NCBI GenBank assembly: GCA_017515325.1
Contig: JAFWGA010000008.1
Coordinates: 1 to 64,000, forward strand
Source of the DNA: Blautia sp.
GTDB taxonomy: Bacteria > Bacillota > Clostridia > Lachnospirales > Lachnospiraceae
Length of the DNA: 64,000 nt
Direction of reading: 5' to 3'
Position 1 is the stretch's first letter, and every line of letters begins with the position of its first letter. The notes beneath the pieces are model-generated. The model was not told the origin of the DNA and did not search any database. It worked only from the letters and a program-made list of their open reading frames with translations. This document shows, piece after piece, positions 6,532 through 14,502 of the stretch. Both the position numbers and the translations under genes were made by a program.

Positions 6532-9393
6532 ATGAAAGCACGCAGATATGGCGCGATTTTGTTGTCTGCTGTTATGGTCACCATGTCCATAGCCTCTGTC
6601 AGCGTACTGGCGGAAGATAACCCCTATGCTAATCCTTATGCGGAGCCTGCTGCCGAGAGTGCAGACGCGGACAATCCCTATGCCAATCCTTATGCAGAGC
6701 CCGCAGGCGACAGCGCGGATTCCGACAATCCCTATGCCAACCCCTATGCAGAACCCGCAGGCGACAGCGCGGATTCCGACAATCCCTACGCCAACCCCTA
6801 TGCGGAGCCTGCCGGAGATGACAATCCCTATGCCAATCCCTACGCGGCACCTGCCGAAGGAGAGGATGCGGACAATCCCTATGCCAACCCCTACGCAGCT
6901 CCTGCCGAGGGTGAGGATGCGGACAATCCTTATGCCAACCCCTACGCAGCTCCTGCCGAGGGCGAGGGAGAAGCCACCGACAATCCCTATGCCAACCCCT
7001 ATGCCGATCCTAATGCTGAAGCCGCAGAAGGAGCAGAGGCTGAAGCTGCAGCTTCAGAGGAATATATGCCTGAGCCAGGCGAGGATGCAAAATATACCGT
7101 CACCAAGACAGATGACGGCTGGCTCCTCATCGAGAACGAGGATGGCGATACTCTGGGGCTTTCCACCTACTCCGGCATAAAGATCATAGAGGACGAGGGC
7201 TATGCCTTCAAGGATCTGAACGGCAACGGTGAGCTGGATGCCTATGAGGATTGGCGCCTTTCCAGTGAAGAACGTGCGACCGACCTGGTGGATCAGATGA
7301 GCGGCGCCGAACTGGCCGCTGTTCTTTCCCATGGCGGCTGGGGCGACTTCACCACAGAGCCTCTGGCTGAGGATGACGGCTCCTATACCTTCCTGAAAAA
7401 TGGCGGCCGCGGCGGTGTCACCCGCCAGATCCGCCAGGGCGGCGGCGCCCATGCCAAGTGGGCCAATGCCATCCAGGCTGCAGCCGAGAGCTGCTTCTAT
7501 GGTATTCCTGCCATGATCTCCATCGACCCGGCCAACATCTCAGGCCTGATCGAAAGCCTTTCCCTGGCATCTACCATGAATCCGGAGCTGGCTGCCGAGA
7601 TCGGCAAGGAAACCGCCAAACAGTACCGTGCTGCCGGCGTTACCGCCCTGCTTGGACCGCAGGTCGACATCGCTTCTCCTGTCATGAACCGTGCAGGCGG
7701 CACCTACGGCGAGGATCCCAAGCTGACTCTGGATATCGCGACAGCTTATGTCAACGCCATGCAGTCCTCCTACGGGGAAGACGGCACTGACCTTGGCTGG
7801 GGCGATGAGTCTGTATTCTGCTTTACCAAGCATTTTGCAGGCGCAGGCGCTACCGAAGCAGGACGTGACGACCACAGCAAGGGCGGACGTTATGCCATTT
7901 TCCCGGGCGACAATTTCGAAGCCCATCTCATCACCTATTTTGACGGCGTCTTCAACCTTCCCGGCGAGACCAAATCCTCCGGTATTATGACCGAATACGC
8001 AGTCAACGTCGACGGCGAAGGTGCCCCCACCTATGGTGGAGAATGGGCCGGCGCTTACAATCCCTATCTCTATGGTATGCTGAACGAGGCCGGCTATGAC
8101 AGCCTCATCATCACCGACTGGGGTACCCAGGGCGACTTTGGCGCAGGTGATGCCACCGGTACCTGGGGCAGCGAGGGCATGACGGTCGGTGAACGCATGG
8201 CTCTTCAGTGGAAGCAGGGTGCAAACCTCCTCGGCGGAAACGGCAACTTTGATGCCATTGCCGAGGCCTATGGCCTTCTTTCGGACGAGCTGGGCGAGGA
8301 TGGTGCCAAGGAGCTTCTTGGCAAAGCGGCTAAGCGCTTCTTCCTGGTTATGCTGGATCTGAACATGTTCGATCAGCCCTATTGTGATTCCGCATATGCA
8401 GATGAGATCGTATTCAGCGAGTCCTCTGAGGCTTATGGCCTTGAGACCCAGAAGCAGTCCGTCGTCATGATCAAGAACGATGGTGCCCTTACCGGTGAAG
8501 CTGCTGCCGAGAAGCCTACGGTCTACATCCCCTATGTATACAGCACCGGCTTCAGCGTAGCCTGGATGAACGGTATCAATCAGGGCGAGCCCAGCTGGAA
8601 GCCTGGCATGGATCTGGATATCATGGGCAAGTATTTCAATGTCGTGACAGATACTCCTACGGATGACGGCGTCGAAAGAGCCTCCGAAGAAGATATCGCG
8701 GCCTGCGATTACATCCTGGTCGGCATGACAGCGCCCTACAGCATCTCCTACGATTCTCACACCACATCTGTCTGGACCACCTACGAAGCCGAGGTCGCTT
8801 CAGGCGCAATGGAAGAGTGCGATGAGGTCTGGTATCCTGTTTCCCTGCAGTATCCGGAATACACAGCAGAAGCCGCCAGAGAGGTATCCATCTCCGGTCT
8901 TACCCTCGAGGACGGCACCAAGGAAAATCGTTCCTACAAGGGCAATGTGGCTCCCGCCGATGCCAACTATGGCCATCTGGAAGCTCTCGAGTATGCCGCT
9001 TCTGTAGCAGGAGATGTTCCCGTCGTTGTTTCCATGGTTATGGCCCGTCCGATGATCTGGACTGAGGTTGAGCCTCTGGCTGATGCCATCCTGGTCTGCT
9101 ATAACAACCAGTACAATGATGTCGTCGCCCAGATCCTCACTGGCGAGACAGAGCCCTCCGGCCTGCTTGTTTTCCAGCAGCCCGCCAGCATGGAAGTGGT
9201 AGAAGGACAGCTTGAGGACCTGCCGCGTGATATGGAATGCTACGTCGATGCCGCCGGCAATGCCTATGATTTTGCCTTCGGCATGAACTTCTCGGGCGTG
9301 ATCGATGATGAGCGTACCGCCACCTACTCTGCGGATCCGATCAGCAAGGTAGAGACCTTTGACTACGCCGCCTATGCAGAGGCCAACAGATAA
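6532..9393 (+). CDS. Secreted GH3 glycosidase with tandem NPYANPY repeats
   Basis: 953 residues (RBS AAGGAG). A signal peptide ends near residue 27 (VSVLA). Residues 29-160 hold eight copies of DNPYANPYA(E/A/D)P separated by acidic Ala/Gly/Ser linkers. The GH3 barrel follows (about 215-600), introduced by a calcium-loop-like DLNGNGELDAYEDW and containing KHFAGAG and the likely nucleophile Asp529 in LIITDWG. The GH3 C-domain (about 630-930) ends the protein. No membrane anchor, LPxTG motif or SLH domain is seen, so the repeats may provide wall or surface attachment, which is inference. It probably hydrolyses beta-glucosides outside the cell, together with the divergently encoded membrane GH3 and the GH1 enzyme at 16203. 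Confidence 0.92.
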   Translation: MKARRYGAILLSAVMVTMSIASVSVLAEDNPYANPYAEPAAESADADNPYANPYAEPAGDSADSDNPYANPYAEPAGDSADSDNPYANPYAEPAGDDNPYANPYAAPAEGEDADNPYANPYAAPAEGEDADNPYANPYAAPAEGEGEATDNPYANPYADPNAEAAEGAEAEAAASEEYMPEPGEDAKYTVTKTDDGWLLIENEDGDTLGLSTYSGIKIIEDEGYAFKDLNGNGELDAYEDWRLSSEERATDLVDQMSGAELAAVLSHGGWGDFTTEPLAEDDGSYTFLKNGGRGGVTRQIRQGGGAHAKWANAIQAAAESCFYGIPAMISIDPANISGLIESLSLASTMNPELAAEIGKETAKQYRAAGVTALLGPQVDIASPVMNRAGGTYGEDPKLTLDIATAYVNAMQSSYGEDGTDLGWGDESVFCFTKHFAGAGATEAGRDDHSKGGRYAIFPGDNFEAHLITYFDGVFNLPGETKSSGIMTEYAVNVDGEGAPTYGGEWAGAYNPYLYGMLNEAGYDSLIITDWGTQGDFGAGDATGTWGSEGMTVGERMALQWKQGANLLGGNGNFDAIAEAYGLLSDELGEDGAKELLGKAAKRFFLVMLDLNMFDQPYCDSAYADEIVFSESSEAYGLETQKQSVVMIKNDGALTGEAAAEKPTVYIPYVYSTGFSVAWMNGINQGEPSWKPGMDLDIMGKYFNVVTDTPTDDGVERASEEDIAACDYILVGMTAPYSISYDSHTTSVWTTYEAEVASGAMEECDEVWYPVSLQYPEYTAEAAREVSISGLTLEDGTKENRSYKGNVAPADANYGHLEALEYAASVAGDVPVVVSMVMARPMIWTEVEPLADAILVCYNNQYNDVVAQILTGETEPSGLLVFQQPASMEVVEGQLEDLPRDMECYVDAAGNAYDFAFGMNFSGVIDDERTATYSADPISKVETFDYAAYAEANR

Positions 9394-9426
9394 TCACTCT
9401 GCCATAATAAAACCCCAATGTCAGAA

Positions 9427-9468
9427 GCGCCCGGCAGGAAAAGCCTTTTTCCTGCCGGGCGCATTTTG
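9427..9468 (+). terminator. Intrinsic terminator after the secreted GH3
   Basis: GCGCCCGGCAGGAAA pairs with TTTCCTGCCGGGCGC (9427-9462), followed by ATTTTGTT. The stem is almost perfect, and it lies between convergent genes. Confidence 0.85.
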
Positions 9469-9479
9469 TTCGTAACCTA

Positions 9480-9776
9480 TCAGTCGCCTGATCCCCCATG
9501 GCTGCCTTTTTTTCTGAATTCCTGCGGAATTTTTATTTCCGTCCCCCTTGTCGGATCACCATACATGATAGCACCGCAGCGAACGCATTTCATACAGAAA
9601 CGGCAGTTCTCCATCTTCCAGACCGGCCGTTCTGCCACCATGCTGATAGCGTCATAGTCACAGCGTTCCTTACATACTCCACAGCCGATACAGGTATCGA
9701 TGACGTAATAATGATTTTGGGGATGACTCTCGTAATCCAGCGAGATCACGCTGTTGACAAGAAAAGCTTTTTCCAT
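9480..9776 (-). CDS. Two-cluster ferredoxin-like 4Fe-4S protein
   Basis: 98 residues from an ATG preceded by GGGAGGAGAAATGAC. Two clusters are visible: CIGCGVCKERC near residues 29-39 and CRFCMKCVRC near 58-67. The second has a tight CxxCxxCxxC spacing. The N-terminus, with FLVNSVISLDYESHP, lies ahead of the first cluster. It is probably a small electron carrier or an oxidoreductase subunit in the cytoplasm. It lies 113 bases after the ACT-MBL gene in the same direction and could be co-transcribed with it. The partner oxidoreductase is not identifiable from the sequence. Confidence 0.85.
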   Translation of the reverse strand: MEKAFLVNSVISLDYESHPQNHYYVIDTCIGCGVCKERCDYDAISMVAERPVWKMENCRFCMKCVRCGAIMYGDPTRGTEIKIPQEFRKKGSHGGSGD

Positions 9777-9889
9777 GTCATTTCTCCTCCCATGAGTTGT
9801 ATTTGCAGTACCTGTTCAGTCATTTCAACCGTCCATCCATCCGATAGGAAAGGGGTCTGCACAGCTACCTGGCGCAAAACGCCGAGTCG

Positions 9890-11317
9890 CTATGGTTCTA
9901 CAACCGGGCCATGGCCGGGGCAGATCGTATATCCCCGGAATTTATCCAGGACCAGACTTCTGGTGGCTCTGGCCAGGGAAGAATCCTCATCCACCCGGGT
10001 CATCAGATAAGGCGCCAGTATATTAAAGGCTCTCTGTTCCTCAGAAAATCCCTTGATATTGACATAGATATCTCCGGTAAAGACCAGCTTCAGTTCCGGA
10101 CAGGCTATAACCGTTTCCCCACGGACATGTCCGCCGGAGCCTTCATAAACCTTCCATTCCTTCTCTGCAAAGTGCAAAGTACCGATCCTGGACAAAAGCT
10201 TTTCATCCTTTTTCACCCCTACCACCGTACATCTCGAAAGATCCGGCGGACTATACCTGGTAATGATTTTACTGATCAGGCAATAGGGCTGATGCATGAC
10301 ATTTTGTTCCCGGTAATTTGGCTTTTTTCGCCACTCATCATAGAAATTATCCAGGCAGCTCTGGCTCATGTAGGCTGCGTCGGTCAACTCCATCAGGCCC
10401 GTGTGGTCAATATCGGCATGGGTGAGCATGATGCTTTTCTTCCTGCTGTCAAAATCCGGGAACAGATCCCACAGAATGAAGAGCATCTCATTCTTATAAC
10501 AGGAAAAACCACTGTCAATCAACAAGAGCTCATCCTGGTATTCCAGAATATAGGTGTTGCTCCCACAGGGAGGTTCAATGATATGAAGCCGGACCTCCTC
10601 GTCCAGCTGTCGGCAGGAAAGGCTGACTTTGAAATTCTCACCCTTGTGATCCTGGATAAACTGAGCAAAACGCCGGATATAGTCGAAGGTTTTCAGATAA
10701 GAATCATTACCTTCATCCAGCATCTGCATGATTCGGTTTGACTGCACCAGGATCTGTTCTGTTTCCTCCTGATTCAATCCCAAAAGCTTCCTCATCTCAT
10801 GGGCAAAGGTCTCGTAAAAAACAGTCCCGTCAAAGGAGCGGTCTGTCACCTCATAATCGGCTATATGTACTGTGCAAAAGGCGGACAGCTCAGCCATCAG
10901 CTCATCCAGAAGCTCCTGCCGGCTGATAAACAGGCCAAGGCGTATGCGTTGGATGAAGGAAGTGCGCTGTCGGTAGTTGACAAAGGAAATATTGACATGG
11001 TGGCAGCTGATCACATCAAGAACAGGCATCAATGCGCCAACTCCATCATCCAGCTCCAGATCTAAAAGAACCACCTGGGTCTCTTCATCCTTCCAGCCGA
11101 GATAACCGGAGCTCTCGAAATCACATCGGATTCTGTCCAGCTGCTCCTTGTCCCCGGACACCTCAAAAAAGACCGTATTGTCGTCTATTCCCTTGTTGTA
11201 ATTCAATCTGCTGATGCTCCCGCCATTCACGGCGATGATCTCACAGGCCTTTTTCAATGAGCCCTCCTGATTGGGCAGGCGGGTAATATAGTTTTCTCTC
11301 ATGTCCCTTTTTCTCAT
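9890..11317 (-). CDS. ACT-ACT-metallo-beta-lactamase fusion hydrolase
   Basis: 475 residues; a second ATG at 11302 (AAAGGGAC just upstream) is an alternative start. Residues about 6-80 and 90-165 look like two ACT ligand-binding domains (the first begins YITRLPNQEGSLKKACEIIA). A helical linker follows (about 165-240), then an MBL-fold domain (about 250-475) with THADIDHTG, GGHVRGE, FTGD and CPGHG metal-site motifs. The first metal motif is HxDxDH instead of HxHxDH, as in flavodiiron-like and some other MBL subfamilies. ACT domains usually sense amino acids, so this may be an amino-acid-gated hydrolase or oxygen/NO reductase relative. The adjacent ferredoxin supports a redox connection but does not prove one. 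Confidence 0.8.
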   Translation of the reverse strand: MRKRDMRENYITRLPNQEGSLKKACEIIAVNGGSISRLNYNKGIDDNTVFFEVSGDKEQLDRIRCDFESSGYLGWKDEETQVVLLDLELDDGVGALMPVLDVISCHHVNISFVNYRQRTSFIQRIRLGLFISRQELLDELMAELSAFCTVHIADYEVTDRSFDGTVFYETFAHEMRKLLGLNQEETEQILVQSNRIMQMLDEGNDSYLKTFDYIRRFAQFIQDHKGENFKVSLSCRQLDEEVRLHIIEPPCGSNTYILEYQDELLLIDSGFSCYKNEMLFILWDLFPDFDSRKKSIMLTHADIDHTGLMELTDAAYMSQSCLDNFYDEWRKKPNYREQNVMHQPYCLISKIITRYSPPDLSRCTVVGVKKDEKLLSRIGTLHFAEKEWKVYEGSGGHVRGETVIACPELKLVFTGDIYVNIKGFSEEQRAFNILAPYLMTRVDEDSSLARATRSLVLDKFRGYTICPGHGPVVEP

Positions 11318-11366
11318 TCGGATAATCTACCAGCCACTGCGTTCTTCCTGACCAGGCTTTGACTTT

Positions 11367-11557
11367 AGGCCCTGTAATTAAATTCCTCCGCCCTCTGACT
11401 TGTCTTCGCAAGCATCTGCCGCGTTGGTCTCGTCTTCCGACTCGGTCGGCGCTAAACGAGTGCCACCGGCACTCAGCGCCGTCAGTTGGCGATGCCCGCA
11501 TCGCCGCCTTCCTCCGCCTTGCATATGCTTACGAATACTGCGTCATATGGCTAAGTT
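11367..11557 (-). repeat. Right copy of the inverted intergenic repeat
   Basis: Reverse-complement match to 1-143, interrupted by about 50 extra bases that contain a CTAAACG hairpin (11448-11480). Together the copies bracket 11 kb. It lies between the stop of the oligopeptide-binding protein gene and the start of the ACT-MBL gene. Confidence 0.85.
11448..11480 (+). repeat. CTAAACG hairpin unit, copy A (family I)
   Basis: GGCG-CTAAACG-AGTGCC-ACC-GGCACT-CAG-CGCC: a two-part stem (GGCG/CGCC and AGTGCC/GGCACT) with an asymmetric internal loop CTAAACG/CAG. Two further units with different but still complementary stems lie at 28049-28081 and 28086-28118. Confidence 0.75.
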
Positions 11558-11563
11558 ATTTAA

Positions 11564-11578
11564 TTACAGTGCCTTAGC
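11564..11578 (+). repeat. TAATTACAGTGCC motif (family V)
   Basis: A short repeated word also found near 130-145, 11369-11385 (reverse), 44212-44228 and 55042-55056. It abuts the 3' end of the peptide-binding protein gene. Confidence 0.5.
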
Positions 11579-11579
11579 G

Positions 11580-13841
11580 TCAGTTCATCTCTATATTTTC
11601 AATTTCAGCATACCAGTTATAGAATGTGGTGATATCCGGAGTCACAGTATCAATGTTGACTCTCTCCGTGCTGAAAATGATAGCGTTCTGCCTCTGGTAA
11701 ACAGGGATCTCACAGGCCCAGTCGATAATAATATCCAGGCAGGCCTTGTACATCGCCTTACGGAATTCCTGATCTGTAGACATCCTGGCCTCCAGGATCA
11801 TTTCATCAAGTTCTTCATCCTCGATCTGATAATGGTAAGCAGATCCGCCAGGCTCTGCTCCTCCGTTCGCTATATCAGAATAATAGACCTGATACATATC
11901 CGGGTCGACTGTTGCCTGCCATGCGGCACACCACATATCAACCTGATGAGCCTCCAGTCCTGTCCACAGGTCAGAGGAATTGGTCAGGTCAGTAACGATC
12001 AGGTTGATCCCAAGCCCGGCCAGAGCCTCCTTTGCCAGGGTAAGTATCATAAAGGACGGGTGGTCGCCGGTGCCGTCTCCGGGAATCTGGACCTCGTACT
12101 CAAGCTTCGCACCATCAGGAGCCTCGGTCACCTTACCATCCTCTACGGTATAGCCTGCGGCTTCAAAGAAGCCAAGAGCAGCCTCCTTTGCAGCAACATA
12201 TCTGTCATCTGCGCTCATGTCAGAGGTATAGATCGGATTTCCATCTACATCTGTAGAGAAGGCGATCTCATAGTCATCATCAGTGGGCTGAGGCGCAGCC
12301 CAGGAGGTATTGGAAATAGGATAATTTATGACTGATGCTCTTTCCCCATAATACGAATCAATTGCCACGTCACGGTAAACTGAGAAAATCGTCGCAAAAG
12401 CACGGCGCAGGCATTTGGAAGCGTCAGAGGAAGGGTCTCCTCCCACACATACATTATGGGAATTGATACCGATATATCCATAGCCAAGATTATCCACGGT
12501 ACTCGTGGTTATCACATCACCATCCAGCTCTCCGCCATTAGCCTGCTCTACCGCGTCTACGGTATCAGAGCTGAAGGAAGGGTCTGTAATGTCTATTGTG
12601 CCTGTTATTACATTATTCAGTTTATCTGTATCCTGTACTTCGCGGAAATTCAGATACCTGGTTTTCGGTTCACCAAGGAAATAATTTTCGTTTGCTTCAT
12701 AATTGATAACGCCATTTTCATACTTGACGAATTTATAGGGGCCGGCACCAAGAGGCCTGGTCGTTTTGGCACGTATTCCTGAAAGGTCTCCCTTTACAAA
12801 TCCGAAGGAATCATTCTCATAATCGAACAATGACGGGTCGCCATAGTAATGCAGCGGGGCAATCTCAAAGGTCAGCTGATATATCATAGTAGCATCTACC
12901 TGTGTAGCGACAACGCGGAGTTTGTTGTCATCCAGCTTCTGGATACCGGAAATACTGGAGGCAGAATCTCCTGTCTCTATACCTACCGTGTAAGCATCAT
13001 AATCCTCCATCAGGTCTGCAAGGCTCGAGCCTGCCGACTCCGTAGAGACCAGTGTGCTGATATCTCCCTCATAGGCTTCCACCATCGTGTTCCAGAAATC
13101 CATTGCAGTAGCTTCCGCAGGAAGATCAAACCCCCAGTTGGCAGCACAGGCAGCGACCGTATCATCAGCTTCGTTGTATCCTGCGCCCTTGCAGTAGTCA
13201 ACTATTTCCTGGGCAAAGGCTTCTGCAGCAGTATTGAGGTCTGTCCAGAAGGCTGACTGCTGATCCTCGGTCCATAATGAAAAATCTGTATTATCTTCCC
13301 CGGCTGCCACCAGAAGGTTGAACAGCGTATCCATACCTGAACGATATTCCTCAAGACCTTCGATAGGCTGTGAGAAGAGTGTGGCAGATCCGTCATAAGT
13401 CGGGTCACACAGAACATACATGTTAAAAATAACATCATCAATGGTCATCGGTTCACCATCAGAGAATACAATGTCATCGCGGAGGGTAAAATCATAGTAC
13501 ACGGTTCCGTCTTCATTCTCAGTCACTTCACAGTCTGCCGGACCATAATATGTATAATCCGTCCCGTTGTAATTGATCGTTTCTCCTTCAATTCCCTTGT
13601 AGATGATCGCACCGACACGGTCACTGTTAAGCAGCGTGGTCTGCGTCATAAGCTCTGCTTCCCTGTCATAAGCAGTCTCCGCAAAAAACGGCGAAAATTT
13701 GCTGTTGAACGGGGAATAGCCGACCACCAAAGGTGTATCCCCGGCGCTCTTGCTCTGTGCATAAGCAGGAGCCGCTGCTCCTGTACTCACCGTCATTACC
13801 GCCGTAAGCAGCAGTGCCAACCATTTTTGTCTTTTTTTCAT
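11580..13841 (-). CDS. Extracellular oligopeptide-binding protein (SBP_bac_5 family)
   Basis: 753 residues, start preceded by GGAGGT. A signal peptide ends near residue 28 (APAYA). There is no lipobox cysteine, although Gram-positive solute-binding proteins are normally lipoproteins. The body shows family 5 features: LVVGYSPFNSKFSPFF at the start of the mature protein, TLRDDIVFSDGEPMTIDDV near 145 and RPLGAGPYKFVKYENG near 385. It is long for the family (usually 500-600). No permease or ATPase genes lie next to it, so it is an orphan binding protein, possibly feeding a transporter elsewhere. Downstream in context are an M3 oligoendopeptidase and a phospho-beta-glucosidase on the same strand. 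Confidence 0.9.
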   Translation of the reverse strand: MKKRQKWLALLLTAVMTVSTGAAAPAYAQSKSAGDTPLVVGYSPFNSKFSPFFAETAYDREAELMTQTTLLNSDRVGAIIYKGIEGETINYNGTDYTYYGPADCEVTENEDGTVYYDFTLRDDIVFSDGEPMTIDDVIFNMYVLCDPTYDGSATLFSQPIEGLEEYRSGMDTLFNLLVAAGEDNTDFSLWTEDQQSAFWTDLNTAAEAFAQEIVDYCKGAGYNEADDTVAACAANWGFDLPAEATAMDFWNTMVEAYEGDISTLVSTESAGSSLADLMEDYDAYTVGIETGDSASSISGIQKLDDNKLRVVATQVDATMIYQLTFEIAPLHYYGDPSLFDYENDSFGFVKGDLSGIRAKTTRPLGAGPYKFVKYENGVINYEANENYFLGEPKTRYLNFREVQDTDKLNNVITGTIDITDPSFSSDTVDAVEQANGGELDGDVITTSTVDNLGYGYIGINSHNVCVGGDPSSDASKCLRRAFATIFSVYRDVAIDSYYGERASVINYPISNTSWAAPQPTDDDYEIAFSTDVDGNPIYTSDMSADDRYVAAKEAALGFFEAAGYTVEDGKVTEAPDGAKLEYEVQIPGDGTGDHPSFMILTLAKEALAGLGINLIVTDLTNSSDLWTGLEAHQVDMWCAAWQATVDPDMYQVYYSDIANGGAEPGGSAYHYQIEDEELDEMILEARMSTDQEFRKAMYKACLDIIIDWACEIPVYQRQNAIIFSTERVNIDTVTPDITTFYNWYAEIENIEMN

Positions 13842-13900
13842 GTCGAACCTCCAGACTTTGTGTTGTGTAATGAAATCATTAAAAAATCATAAGCAATTCC

Positions 13901-13929
13901 AGTATACATAATAAATGCAAAAAAGACAA
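13901..13929 (-). promoter_or_regulatory. Promoter of the oligopeptide-binding protein gene
   Basis: On the minus strand TTGTCT (13929-13924), 17 bases, TATACT (13906-13901), about 55 bases before the start codon. It lies just at the 3' end of the preceding membrane protein gene. Confidence 0.65.
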
Positions 13930-13931
13930 AT

Positions 13932-14486
13932 CTATTCTTTTTTCCAGGACAGCTTCCTGTCCAGGATCAGGCTGACCAGAAAGCAGGCAAATCCCGCCAT
14001 AAACGAAAGCCTCAGTATCACGCCTCCGGTCCCTTTCACACTTCCTGATCCATGCAGGCAGGAAAGAATCCAGCTCAGGCTTCCGGCAGCTGTTCCAAGC
14101 AGAGCTCCTGTCATTTTGCGTTTTGCCGCATAGACGGTTTTTTCATACTGGTACTTCCGAAGTCTGGGGCCGTATCGCAGCATCGATACCAGAGACCAGC
14201 ATAGAAGAAGTCCCTCGATCAATGACAAGGCATAAGGGATCAGCAGGAAAGCATTCCCCTCCATCCCGGTGTCGGAAAAGCAGCCCGCAACGACCAGCAG
14301 CGCGGAGGCCAGAGCAGAAGCCAGAAGCATGCTCATACAATTTCTGCGATATTCGGCAGCAGACACGCTGCATACCATATACTCTCCACGATAGACATAT
14401 TCTCTCTCATTTTGCAGGGTAAAATTATCCAGATGCTTCCATTTTCGGGGAGCCTGCCTGTTTTTTTCGTTATCCGAATGGTTCAT
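13932..14486 (-). CDS. Small membrane protein of unknown function
   Basis: 184 residues. A charged N-terminus (residues 1-48) is followed by about four hydrophobic segments, near 52-70, 77-100, 128-145 and 155-172, with a KKE end. I do not recognise the family. It starts 16 bases after the M3 peptidase gene stop, so it is probably the last gene of a GH1-M3 peptidase-membrane protein operon. The ribosome binding site is weak (GGACAAGAATT). It could be a small accessory or stress membrane protein; nothing in the sequence decides this. Confidence 0.75.
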   Translation of the reverse strand: MNHSDNEKNRQAPRKWKHLDNFTLQNEREYVYRGEYMVCSVSAAEYRRNCMSMLLASALASALLVVAGCFSDTGMEGNAFLLIPYALSLIEGLLLCWSLVSMLRYGPRLRKYQYEKTVYAAKRKMTGALLGTAAGSLSWILSCLHGSGSVKGTGGVILRLSFMAGFACFLVSLILDRKLSWKKE

Positions 14487-14502
14487 AATTCTTGTCCGTC
14501 TG

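Noticed and set aside
6614-7020. DNA-level tandem repeat as a CRISPR or satellite
   Set aside because: The repeat is a coding repeat in frame with the GH3 protein (NPYANPY units) and needs no other explanation.
7540-8760. 406-codon ORF on the minus strand
   Set aside because: Antisense shadow of the secreted GH3, whose codon pattern explains the open frame.
9427-9468. Third member of the guaA/amt attenuator family
   Set aside because: The stem sequence (GCGCCCGGCAGG) is unrelated and it lies at a gene end, so it is an ordinary terminator.
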